From Actinomycetes bacterium (lineage in GTDB: Bacteria; Actinomycetota; Acidimicrobiia; Acidimicrobiales; Ilumatobacteraceae), in assembly GCA_025356335.1 (NCBI GenBank), contig JANXUF010000036.1:1-64000 (forward strand): a stretch of 64,000 nucleotides of DNA, written 5' to 3'. Positions 1 to 8,343 of the stretch are shown here, one piece after another. The notes under the pieces are model-generated. The model was not told the DNA's origin and did not search any database. It worked only from the letters and a program-made list of their open reading frames with translations. Made by a program: the position numbers and the translations under genes. How positions within the stretch are numbered: position 1 is the first letter of the stretch; the number at the start of each line of letters is the position of its first letter.

Positions 1-639
1 TCGGATCAGTTGTAGCGTCCCGAAGATCCACGACGGATCCCTCCCAAATTCACCGGCTCGCGTAGTTTACGCGCATCAGCACGGTGTGAGATCACCATAT
101 GGAGGTTTTCAAACACGATCAGCGGTATTCGCAGAATCGTCACCTTGTCGCTGGATGGCGGACCGTTCGCCTCGTGCGCAACGTCGGACTCCGGCCCCGT
201 CGCACCGGGCGGCCGCTGAGACGGTTGCACACTGTTCACGTGCCGGCCGGAACCGTGGTCGACAGCGTGACATCGGTCATCGGCCCGAAAACGCAGCCAT
301 CCCGGGCGAGCTCGACGGGAGAGGGCTTCCGACTTCGAGTCACACGGGATAGCTGGCGGGCCGCCGCCGATTTGAGAGGAATGTGGCACCATTGCGAGCA
401 CGCACGAATGTGAGCGTCATCCATCGATGGGCCGCCCGCATGGGCGGGGTCGTTGAGGGCGTCTACTACACACCATCCAAGGTTTGGAGACAGCAGAATG
501 AGTATGCGCTGACGGAGAGTGAATAGCAACTCATGCAGCGTCAGAGCTTCAGAATCTCGCGAATCCCCTGGATTGCGCACTGGGTCGAACCGGCGAAGCC
601 GTCGATCCCGATCGGACAGCATCGAATCCAACCATCGAG
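1..639. other. No recognisable gene
   Basis: Open frames exist on both strands here, but none gives a protein I recognise, and none has a convincing ribosome binding site or domain motif. The nearest supported gene is the short-chain dehydrogenase ending at 640 on the minus strand, so this is its downstream side. It may be the eroded end of a gene lying outside the window. Confidence 0.5.
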
Positions 640-1449
640 TCACCGGATGCGCCTGGCGTACTTCGCCAGCGCGTGGCCGTGTTCATCGACGACACCGAGT
701 TGCTCGGCGACGTCTTCGATCCACTGGATCGTCCCCGAGCGTTCCATCAGGTCAGGCGCGGATGCGAGCGCAGCGATCGTGCGGCCGACCCCGAGTGTCG
801 TCTGCGCACCACTGAGGTCTGTGCCACGCTTGGCGGACCACTCGGCGATGAACTCGGTCGCGACCGAGCCCGGGTAGACGGAACAGCAGGCGATGCCGAA
901 CGGACGGAGCTCGACGGCCATATCGGCGCTCAGCCGATCGAGCCCGGCTTTGCCGGCACCGTACGACGAACTGAAGTGGTAGCTCTGCCCGCCTGGGGAC
1001 GACACGTTGATGATCGCCGCGCCGGCGCCGACGGCCAGCAGCAGCGGAGCGGCGTGCCACGACGCAACGTAATGGGCGCGCAGGCCGATCCCGACCTGAT
1101 CGTCCCAGATCGAGACAGGGTGCTGCCAGAAGCCGCCGCCCCACGCCGGTGGATCGGGGATCTTGTAGACATTGTTGACGAGCAGGTGCACCACCCCTGA
1201 CTCGGCGCGTACGCGCTCGAACAGCGCGGCGATGTCGGCGTCGACGCCGTGGTCGGTTCGCACGGCGATCCCGCGTCCACCCGCCTCGTCGACCAGCCTG
1301 GCAGTGGTGTCGATCGTCAACTCGCCGTCACCCGTCGTGCGGCCGGTGACGTACACCGTGTAGCCGTCTTCGCCGAGGGCGATCGCCGTGCCCCGGCCGA
1401 TGCCCCGACTCGATCCTGTGACGACTGCGACCCGCTGCTCAGCCGTCAT
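640..1449 (-). CDS. Short-chain dehydrogenase/reductase (SDR)
   Basis: A 269-residue NAD(P)-dependent oxidoreductase of the classical SDR fold. Visible motifs are the cofactor loop TGSSRGIG near residue 12, the NNV variant of NNAG near residue 92, a catalytic Ser in NVSSPGG near 149, and YGAGK (Tyr and Lys of YxxxK) near 164. The long insert around residues 100-115 (PPAWGGGFWQH) resembles the DHRS1-like branch, but that is recall. It is the last gene of a tight minus-strand run: the P450 gene ends 13 bases upstream. It probably oxidises an alcohol made by the P450. Substrate unknown. Confidence 0.9.
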   Translation of the reverse strand: MTAEQRVAVVTGSSRGIGRGTAIALGEDGYTVYVTGRTTGDGELTIDTTARLVDEAGGRGIAVRTDHGVDADIAALFERVRAESGVVHLLVNNVYKIPDPPAWGGGFWQHPVSIWDDQVGIGLRAHYVASWHAAPLLLAVGAGAAIINVSSPGGQSYHFSSSYGAGKAGLDRLSADMAVELRPFGIACCSVYPGSVATEFIAEWSAKRGTDLSGAQTTLGVGRTIAALASAPDLMERSGTIQWIEDVAEQLGVVDEHGHALAKYARRIR

Positions 1450-1462
1450 GATGCAGCCTTCA

Positions 1463-2773
1463 TCATGCCGCCGTCGCGATGAAGTCGATGTCGAGGTGGG
1501 TGAGACCGCGCAGCATGAAGCTCGGGAAGTAGTCGAACGTGTTGCTGTCGGCCAGTCGGAACGAGTCGATCCGCCGCGTCAGCTCCTGGAGTGCAACCTG
1601 ACCTTCGAGTCTGGAGAGGTTGGCACCGAGGCAGAAGTGGATGCCCTTGCCGAAGGCGAGGTGACTCCGCAGGTTCTGACGATCGGGATCGAACGTGTCC
1701 GGATCGCCGAAGAGCGCCTCGTCGCGATTGGCCGACGAGAAGACGATCACGATCCGCGCACCGGCTGGAATCGGAACCCCGGCGAGCACGACATCGTGGG
1801 TAACCACGCGCCACATCCCCTGCGTGGGCGTCGACAGCCGCAGCGTCTCCTCGACGATCCGATCGATGCGCGACGGATCCGTCTTCACCATCTCCCACTG
1901 TTCAGGGTGCTCACCGAGCAGACGCATCATCTCGGTGAGCATCTTCGTCGTCGTCTCGTTGCCGGCGACGAGCAGTTGCTGCACGATACTGAGCATCTCC
2001 GGCATGTCGAGCGGGCGGGTGTCCGTGACGTCTGGATCATCGTCGTCGACACGGGCGTCGAGCAGATGTGTCAACAGGTCGTCACGCGGATCGGTTCGGC
2101 GGAGCTCGATCTGTTCGGCGAAGTATCGCTGGAACTCGTTGACACCCCGTTCGGCGTCGAGCCGGCGCTCGATGGAGATGTTCGTGCCGATCCCGGCGAT
2201 CGAGTCGTCGGACCAGCGCTTGAAGTCGACCATCCGGTCATCAGGGACATTGAGCGCGTGGGCGATCACTTCGACCGGCAGCGGCACGCCGAAGGCGCTG
2301 ACGAACTCGACCGAGCCGCGGGAGATCCACGAGTCGATCGACGTCGTCGCCACCCGCCGGATCACCGGCTCCAGCGCGGCGATCGCCGCCGGATGAAAGG
2401 CCTTGGCCACCAGCCGCCGGTAGCGGGTGTGTTCCGGCTGGTCGGCGGTGAGCATCGTCGGCACTCGTGGCATTCCCTCTGCCATGACCGCTGCCATCCG
2501 CTGACGGTCCTCTGCAGGCAGCGGCATGCCGGCACCACCGAACAGCGACGAGTACGTGCGCGGATCGCGGAGTACCTCGGTCACCAGGTCGTGGCGGGTG
2601 ACGAGGTACACGCCCACCTGCTCGACGAACAGCACGGGGGCCTGCTCGCGCATCGTCGCGTAGTGCGGGAACGGGCACTGCAGAGTCTGCGGATCGAACG
2701 GATTGAACCCAGCGAGCGCAGCGGTCAGCGGTGACTGGGTGAACTGTGCAGGAGCAGTCGTCGGCGCGGTCAC
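1463..2773 (-). CDS. Cytochrome P450
   Basis: A 436-residue soluble bacterial P450. The I-helix oxygen motif AGNETT is near residue 265, ExxR (EETLRL) follows, and the heme-binding loop FGKGIHFCLG carries the proximal Cys near residue 375. It needs an external electron donor; the only ferredoxin in the window is at 12632-12976 and no reductase is present. It starts with GTG, which overlaps the stop of the upstream LLM gene by four bases (GTGA), so the two are translationally coupled. It likely hydroxylates a hydrophobic catabolic substrate; the identity cannot be read from sequence. Confidence 0.95.
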   Translation of the reverse strand: MTAPTTAPAQFTQSPLTAALAGFNPFDPQTLQCPFPHYATMREQAPVLFVEQVGVYLVTRHDLVTEVLRDPRTYSSLFGGAGMPLPAEDRQRMAAVMAEGMPRVPTMLTADQPEHTRYRRLVAKAFHPAAIAALEPVIRRVATTSIDSWISRGSVEFVSAFGVPLPVEVIAHALNVPDDRMVDFKRWSDDSIAGIGTNISIERRLDAERGVNEFQRYFAEQIELRRTDPRDDLLTHLLDARVDDDDPDVTDTRPLDMPEMLSIVQQLLVAGNETTTKMLTEMMRLLGEHPEQWEMVKTDPSRIDRIVEETLRLSTPTQGMWRVVTHDVVLAGVPIPAGARIVIVFSSANRDEALFGDPDTFDPDRQNLRSHLAFGKGIHFCLGANLSRLEGQVALQELTRRIDSFRLADSNTFDYFPSFMLRGLTHLDIDFIATAA

Positions 2774-3855
2774 AGGTCTGACAGTACGGCTTTGAGTTTT
2801 GGCATGTCCATCGCCCTGGCGACGATCTCGTCCATTCCTCCGACGACACCCGTGAGGTTGGCCATCACGACGTGTTCCAGTCCGTTACGGGCATAGGCCT
2901 CGAACTGCCCGGCGAGTTCGTCGGCGTTGCCGATGAACAACACCTGCTGCACCATCTCGAACGGGATCGTCGGGGCGAGGTCACGCAGTTCGTCAGGATC
3001 GAGGTCGTGGATGATGACGTCGATGAAGCCCTTCGAGTCGTTGCCGAGTGGATGCGTCAGACCATTCGCTTCCCACATCGAACCCTTGGCGAAGAGGCCG
3101 AAGAGCTTGCCGAGTGGGTCCTTCTCGAACATTTCCGCCGCGCGGTCGACGCTCTCGGCGAAGATGATGAACGGCAGCAGTGATGCCTCCGGCGTCGGGC
3201 GTCCGGCGTCTGCGGCATGCTTGGCGATCACTCCGAGGTTCTTGCCGTACTCGTCCGGCGACATCCACCACGCCGGGAGCCAACCGTCTCCGAACTGACC
3301 GGTGAGGCGCAGCATCCGCGGGCCGTGTCCAGCGATCCACACGCGCGGCCCACCGCGTCCCTCGGCCCGCAGTGGCAGTCCCATCCGGCCGATGCCGGTG
3401 GGCATCCTGCCGGTGTCGAGCAGGCTGCGCAGATCGCCGAGCACCTCTTCGAGCACGCCGACCGGGCGTTCGAACGGGTAGCCGAACGGCACGAGGCTCT
3501 CCGCCTCGCCGGAGCCGATGCCGAGGATGAAACCGCCGGGGATGAGGTCGTTGAGCGTGAGCGCAGCTCGGGCGAGATCGGCCGCGCCGCGCCGGGTCGC
3601 ATCGGTGACCGAAATGCCGAACGGCAGATTCGTCATCGTGCCGATGCGGGCGCCGTAGCAGAACGGGTCGTAGAACGCGTCGGGATCTGCGGCCAGCGTC
3701 GACAGTGGGGTGTCGGCCCACAGACCGGGGTGGAATACGCCGAGGATGTGATCCGGCGCCCAGTAGCTGTCGAAGCCGACCTGCTCATAGATCGGGAGCA
3801 GTTGTTCGGTGCTGCCGAACGGGAACTGTGCCGGGAGGTTCATGCCAACCTTCAT
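2770..3855 (-). CDS. LLM-class flavin-dependent oxidoreductase
   Basis: A 361-residue TIM-barrel protein of the luciferase-like monooxygenase/F420-dependent reductase superfamily. The N-terminus reads as strand 1 of the barrel (MKVGMNLPAQFPFG), with YWAPDHILG nearby and the typical FILGIGSGEAE segment around residue 112. Actinobacterial relatives often use F420 or FMN; the sequence alone does not decide which. An AGAGAGG stretch precedes the ATG. The next gene (P450) overlaps its stop, and another LLM gene lies 45 bases upstream, so the whole minus-strand run from 6639 to 640 looks like one operon. Confidence 0.9.
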   Translation of the reverse strand: MKVGMNLPAQFPFGSTEQLLPIYEQVGFDSYWAPDHILGVFHPGLWADTPLSTLAADPDAFYDPFCYGARIGTMTNLPFGISVTDATRRGAADLARAALTLNDLIPGGFILGIGSGEAESLVPFGYPFERPVGVLEEVLGDLRSLLDTGRMPTGIGRMGLPLRAEGRGGPRVWIAGHGPRMLRLTGQFGDGWLPAWWMSPDEYGKNLGVIAKHAADAGRPTPEASLLPFIIFAESVDRAAEMFEKDPLGKLFGLFAKGSMWEANGLTHPLGNDSKGFIDVIIHDLDPDELRDLAPTIPFEMVQQVLFIGNADELAGQFEAYARNGLEHVVMANLTGVVGGMDEIVARAMDMPKLKAVLSDL

Positions 3856-3900
3856 GGAGTGGTCCTCTCTCGTTGTCGGGATGTCATCGGGCTGATCTCC

Positions 3901-4881
3901 TCACGTACCGGCGAGGCGGGCGACGATCGGGGCGACGGCTTCCATCACCGACGCCCCGAATGTGATGTAACTGATGCCGTAGCGGTCACGCCGCTCGACG
4001 AGTTGATCGACGGCGGATTCGACCGTGCCGACCAGCGCGTGGGGGTGCTCGGCGAACTCGTCGGGGGCGAGCCCGAACATTGCGGCCATCGTCGTCACCG
4101 AGTGGTTGGCATCGGTGCCGTCATCGGTGATGACGGTGAAGTAGGCGGCGATCTCCAGCTCGATGTCGCTCCACCGGTCACACGCTGCGGACTTGATCCA
4201 GTCGATCTTCTGGGCGGTCAACGAAGCGGTTGACGACCCGACGCCTGCTGCACCCAATCGCCCTGACGAGTTGTCGAAGTTGAGGCTGACGATGTCGGCT
4301 TCGCGCCCGGCGATCCCGAGTATTCGCGGTGAACCACCCCCGATCATCAACGGTGGGTTGGGCCGCTGGACCGGCTTGGGCACTGCCTCGAAGCCGACGG
4401 CGTGGACATGCTCACCAGCGTGGTCGAGCTGACCGTCGGCGAACGACGAGCGCATCACGGCGATCGTCTCCTCGAGCCGATCCAGTCGTACCCCGGCGCG
4501 CTGGAACGGGATGCCCATCGCCGCGTACTCGTTCTCCAACCAGCCGGCGCCGAGCCCGATCTCCAGGCGACCGCCGGAGAAGAAGTCGAGGGTCGCCAGC
4601 TCCTTGATCAGCATCACCGGGTTGCGGTAGTCGGTGCACAGCACACGTGAGCCGATGCGGATCGTGCTCGTCGCTTCAGCGGCGACCCCCATTGCCGGGA
4701 TCGCGGCGACGGTCTGCACCGGATGGCCCGTCGGTTCGAGCGCCGGGCCTGGCCCGATGACGTGGTCGGCGACGGTGAAGACATCGAAGCCGAGCGCTTC
4801 GGCGCGTCGTGCCTGCGCACGCCAACCGGCCGCCGATGTCGGCGCATAGCTCTGCAGCCCGAACCTGAACGGCCGTGACAT
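3901..4881 (-). CDS. LLM-class F420-dependent oxidoreductase (TIGR03621-like)
   Basis: A 326-residue luciferase-like TIM barrel beginning MSRPFRFGLQSY. The segments ADHVIGPGPALEPTG and LEIGLGAGWLENEY match what I recall of the TIGR03621 subfamily of probable F420-dependent oxidoreductases. It abuts the upstream PEP-swivel gene directly (stop at 4882-4884, start ATG at 4881), which indicates co-translation. It is paralogous to, but clearly different from, the LLM proteins at 2770-3855 and 30499-31407. Its role is redox chemistry within the catabolic pathway; the substrate is unknown. Confidence 0.9.
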   Translation of the reverse strand: MSRPFRFGLQSYAPTSAAGWRAQARRAEALGFDVFTVADHVIGPGPALEPTGHPVQTVAAIPAMGVAAEATSTIRIGSRVLCTDYRNPVMLIKELATLDFFSGGRLEIGLGAGWLENEYAAMGIPFQRAGVRLDRLEETIAVMRSSFADGQLDHAGEHVHAVGFEAVPKPVQRPNPPLMIGGGSPRILGIAGREADIVSLNFDNSSGRLGAAGVGSSTASLTAQKIDWIKSAACDRWSDIELEIAAYFTVITDDGTDANHSVTTMAAMFGLAPDEFAEHPHALVGTVESAVDQLVERRDRYGISYITFGASVMEAVAPIVARLAGT

Positions 4882-6639
4882 CTACGCGTCCGCCCGGTCT
4901 GGGAGCATCAGCACCGTGACAGCACCGGTGTCGCCGTTGACCTCGACCGTCGCGCCATCGGGAATGCGCAGGGTCGCGTCGGTGGCCGACACGACACATG
5001 GCAGGCCGAGTTCGCGGCAGACGATGATCGAGTGGCTGATCTGCCCGCCGACGTTGACGACCACGGCACCGGCGGCCATGAACAACGGCGTCCAGGATGG
5101 GTCGGTGAGTGGGGCGATGAGCACGTCGCCCGGCTCGAGGCCGCCGGGATCGCACGGATCGGTGATCACCCGCGCCGTGCCGATGTAGGTGCCGGAGCAT
5201 CCCGGTACGCCGCGGATCGAATCCCCCGGGACCGCCTGGGCGCACGCACCGTCTCCCTTGCGCCGGTACTGCGACAGCGGCGGCACGGCACCGTCCTTGA
5301 TGAAGTATGGCGGCTCGAGATCGGCCAACTCCCGCCAGTGATCGTGCCGTTCTGCCAGCATCTCCGTGAACGCAGCAGGGTTGGCGACAAAGTCCTCGAG
5401 TTCGGAGTCGAGCAGCATGAATACATGCGCGGCATCGGCGATGTCGCCGGCTCTGGCGTGTCGGGCGCCGAGCTCGCGGAACGCCATTCGCCCCTCGTGG
5501 ACGGCACGGATGATGTTGGTCTTCGTCCGCTCACGGAACGCCAGTTGGCTCGATGCCGCCATCGCCGCTTCGAACATCCCGGCCAATTCGTCGCCGAGCT
5601 GTGCCACCCTCGAGCGCACGTCGGCGGTGATGCGCTCGCGTTCGGCCGCCCTCGCCAGGTTGCGATTTCCCGGCGACTCGGAGTCGGACTGCAGGCGGAC
5701 ACGATCGAGCGCGGCGAGCACGATCTCCGGCTTGGTCTCCCACGTCTCGGCGATGATCTCCCATTCGTTGGGGCCGCGCGAGCCGAAGTCGAAGAGAAAG
5801 CCGTCGAACGAGTCGAGGAATGCGCGTACGTCCGCAGACCCAGACTGGCGAAGGCGGTCGAGCAGGCCGACGACGCCGGCGTCGAACGCAGCAGTGAGCT
5901 CTGGCGAGGCCTTCACCGCCCGGGACAACTCCCAGATCGCATAGCTCGGCTCTGCCGAATCGACCTCGCCGATGGCGGCGACCAGTTTCATCGGCACGGT
6001 CGCGTCACTGATCGCCGCGGCAATCGCCGACAACACCCCTGGCGCAACACCAGAACTGCTCGACGACACGGTGTGACTGTCGAACAACTTGCGCAGCATC
6101 GGCTGTGTGCTGCGGGCGTGGGCGACCAGTTCGGAGTCGGCCATCGACGCCAGGTCGGGGCGGTTGGCCCGCAGCTTCAATGTCGTCGCCTTTTCTTCGT
6201 CGATCTCCGGCCATGTCGTCGCCGTCATCACCCAGCCCATGTGTTCGACGATTTTCGGCACCAGATCGGGGCGTTCGTCGTCGGGGTGTTCGGTGTACTT
6301 CGGCACGTCGGGATGGTCTCCGAAGAACGCCAGATCGAGCTGCTCGACGGTGACGGCCGGGCTGCGAACACCCTGCATCCGAACGTTCGAGAGGTTGATG
6401 TAGAAGTAACCGCCGAAGAATCCGCAGGCCTCGGGATGGTGCGGGTCGAACTCATCGGCGCTGTAGCTGCCGATACGCACGTAGCCGTCGGCCCAGCCGA
6501 GGCAGATCCCACCCTCCCAGGAAAACGTCTGGCCGAGCGGACTCGCCGGCGTCGGCAATACCTCGCCGGCGTTCGAGCGTGTGTAGTGCGGCCAGCGCTC
6601 ACTCGGCTCCCAGTCGGTGATCCACCTGTCTGTCAGCAT
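4882..6639 (-). CDS. PEP-utilising swivelling-domain protein without ATP-grasp domain
   Basis: A 585-residue protein whose last ~90 residues are a PEP-utilising mobile (phosphohistidine swivel) domain: GDVLIAPLTDPSWTP, then GGQISHSIIVCRELGLPCVV with the expected phosphorylatable His in ISH. The middle part is helical and carries the SRGPNEWEI segment known from PEP-synthase-like proteins, and the N-terminus carries NAGEVLPTPASPLG. The ATP-grasp half that would phosphorylate the His is absent, and no separate copy lies in the window. It probably works with an ATP-binding subunit encoded elsewhere, as in phenylphosphate-synthase-type systems. First gene of the minus-strand operon. Confidence 0.85.
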   Translation of the reverse strand: MLTDRWITDWEPSERWPHYTRSNAGEVLPTPASPLGQTFSWEGGICLGWADGYVRIGSYSADEFDPHHPEACGFFGGYFYINLSNVRMQGVRSPAVTVEQLDLAFFGDHPDVPKYTEHPDDERPDLVPKIVEHMGWVMTATTWPEIDEEKATTLKLRANRPDLASMADSELVAHARSTQPMLRKLFDSHTVSSSSSGVAPGVLSAIAAAISDATVPMKLVAAIGEVDSAEPSYAIWELSRAVKASPELTAAFDAGVVGLLDRLRQSGSADVRAFLDSFDGFLFDFGSRGPNEWEIIAETWETKPEIVLAALDRVRLQSDSESPGNRNLARAAERERITADVRSRVAQLGDELAGMFEAAMAASSQLAFRERTKTNIIRAVHEGRMAFRELGARHARAGDIADAAHVFMLLDSELEDFVANPAAFTEMLAERHDHWRELADLEPPYFIKDGAVPPLSQYRRKGDGACAQAVPGDSIRGVPGCSGTYIGTARVITDPCDPGGLEPGDVLIAPLTDPSWTPLFMAAGAVVVNVGGQISHSIIVCRELGLPCVVSATDATLRIPDGATVEVNGDTGAVTVLMLPDRADA

Positions 6640-6739
6640 CGGACGACCCCAGTCATCGAGGCCCCCGTCTCGTTCAACTCACCACTCACTGCATCACACT
6701 CCATTCGATCAAATTCCCTTCGCTCGGACCGTTCGAAAC

Positions 6740-7519
6740 TCAGTCGAGCGCAGCCTCACCGAGGTAGCTCGACTCGAGCAGGTCGCGGTTCTCGCGCAGC
6801 TCGTCGGCGCTCCCCTGCATGACGAGCTCACCGTGGTTGAGGACGTACGCGCGGTCGGCCACTTCGAGCGCCATGTGCACGTGCTGCTCGACGAGCAGCA
6901 CGCCGCATCCGGTCTCGTCGGCGATGCGGCGGACGATCGGCAGCAGCCGTTCGACGATGATCGGAGCGAGACCGAGGCTCATTTCGTCGACCAGCAGACA
7001 CTTCGGCTGAGAGACGAGGGCGCGAGCCATCGCCAACATCTGCTGCTCGCCGCCGGAGAGCAGGCCTGCGGCGCGCTTGCCGAGCGGCTTCAGTGCGGGG
7101 AACAGCTCCATCGCCCTGTCGTAGGCACCGGCACGATCGGCCCGGCCGCTCATGACGCCGAGGCGGATGTTCTCCTGCACGGTGAGATCGAAGAACAGCG
7201 AACGGTCCTCTGCCACGTGGGCGAGGCCGAGTTGGGCGATACGGTGCGGCGCCATCCCCTCGGTGTCGTGACCCATGATCGTCACCGAGCCGGCGATCGG
7301 GCGCAGCAGGCCGGAGATCGTCAGCAACGACGTCGTCTTGCCGGCGCCATTCGGCCCGAGCAGGGCGACGACCTCACCAGCGTTGACGACGATGTCGAGG
7401 TTGCGCACGACGGCGATGTGGTCGTAGCCGGCATGTACGCCGACCAACTCGACCAATGGTGCAGCAGCGGCCGATCCCGACGTGTCGGCCTGCAAGGTGG
7501 CCGATGTGCGCTCGCTCAC
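6740..7519 (-). CDS. livF: Branched-chain amino acid-type ABC transporter ATPase LivF
   Basis: A 259-residue cytoplasmic ABC ATPase. Walker A is [13 protein letters not shown] near residue 53, the signature [16 protein letters not shown] near 150, and Walker [13 protein letters not shown] near 173. LivF-type features are the short length and the absence of the extra LivG insertion. Start GTG overlaps the livG stop (GTGA). Energises uptake together with LivG and the fused permease. Liv-type importers in catabolic islands commonly take up aromatic or other carboxylic acids rather than amino acids. Confidence 0.95.
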   Translation of the reverse strand: MSERTSATLQADTSGSAAAAPLVELVGVHAGYDHIAVVRNLDIVVNAGEVVALLGPNGAGKTTSLLTISGLLRPIAGSVTIMGHDTEGMAPHRIAQLGLAHVAEDRSLFFDLTVQENIRLGVMSGRADRAGAYDRAMELFPALKPLGKRAAGLLSGGEQQMLAMARALVSQPKCLLVDEMSLGLAPIIVERLLPIVRRIADETGCGVLLVEQHVHMALEVADRAYVLNHGELVMQGSADELRENRDLLESSYLGEAALD

Positions 7520-8343
7520 GGTGTCGCTCCTGTCTCGCTCGTCGAAGCACGCGCTGCGGCGAGGTTCGACCCTTCTCGAGCCTGCGCCTCGCCCGCCGAC
7601 TGGCCGAGGTAGGCGGCGATGACGTTCGGGTCGCGGCGAACCTCGCTCGAGGTCCCGCTGGCGATGATCCGACCGAAGTCGAGCACATAGATGTAGTCGC
7701 AGACGTTGAGCACCAGGCCCATGTCGTGATCGATCAGGAAGATCGTCGTACCGCTCGACAGGAACGAGCGCAGGTGCGTCGCCAGGCGTTGGCTCTCCGC
7801 AGTATCGAGACCGGCCGCCGGTTCGTCGAGCAGCAGCAGCTTCGGTTTGGCGGCCAGTGCACGGGCGACGCCGACGAGTTTGCGCTGACCGTGCGACAGG
7901 TCACTCGGGAGACGATCGGCGAGCTCCGTCAGGCCGAGGGCGCTCAACGCCTTGTCGACCTGGTCCTCGTAGACCGAGCGCCGCTTGGAGACCCTCAGCA
8001 GATCGAGGGCGAAGGCGAACCACGGCGGTTTCTCCGCTGCGACCAACAGGTTGTCGCGCACCGACAGGTCCTCGAACAGTTCCAGCGATTGGAACGTGCG
8101 CGAGAGGCCGAGGTGGGCTCTTCGATCTGGAGCGAGGCTGGTGAGGTCGATGCCGTCGAACTCGATCGCGCCGGACGACACATGCGTGAAGCCGGTGATC
8201 GCGTCGATGAACGTCGTCTTGCCGGCTCCGTTCGGACCGATCAGGCCGACGAGGGTTCCTTCGTCGACGTGCAGGTCGATGTCGGCGTTGGCCGCCAACC
8301 CGCCATACCGGACGGTGAGTCCACGAATGTCCAGCAGCGCCAT
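7516..8343 (-). CDS. livG: Branched-chain amino acid-type ABC transporter ATPase LivG
   Basis: A 275-residue ABC ATPase. Walker A is [18 protein letters not shown], the signature [16 protein letters not shown] and Walker [14 protein letters not shown] longer open frame extends upstream, but ATG at 8343 (protein [15 protein letters not shown]) overlaps the permease stop by one base (TGATG) and gives the family N-terminus, so it is chosen. LivG-type insertion residues lie between Walker A and the signature ([15 protein letters not shown]). Partner of LivF and the fused permease. Confidence 0.95.
   Translation of the reverse strand: MALLDIRGLTVRYGGLAANADIDLHVDEGTLVGLIGPNGAGKTTFIDAITGFTHVSSGAIEFDGIDLTSLAPDRRAHLGLSRTFQSLELFEDLSVRDNLLVAAEKPPWFAFALDLLRVSKRRSVYEDQVDKALSALGLTELADRLPSDLSHGQRKLVGVARALAAKPKLLLLDEPAAGLDTAESQRLATHLRSFLSSGTTIFLIDHDMGLVLNVCDYIYVLDFGRIIASGTSSEVRRDPNVIAAYLGQSAGEAQAREGSNLAAARASTSETGATP

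Noticed and set aside
1388-6822. Very long open frames antisense to the P450 and PEP-swivel genes (450-600 codons)
   Set aside because: They are typical high-GC mirror frames: Arg/His-rich, no motifs, and the other strand carries clear conserved enzymes.
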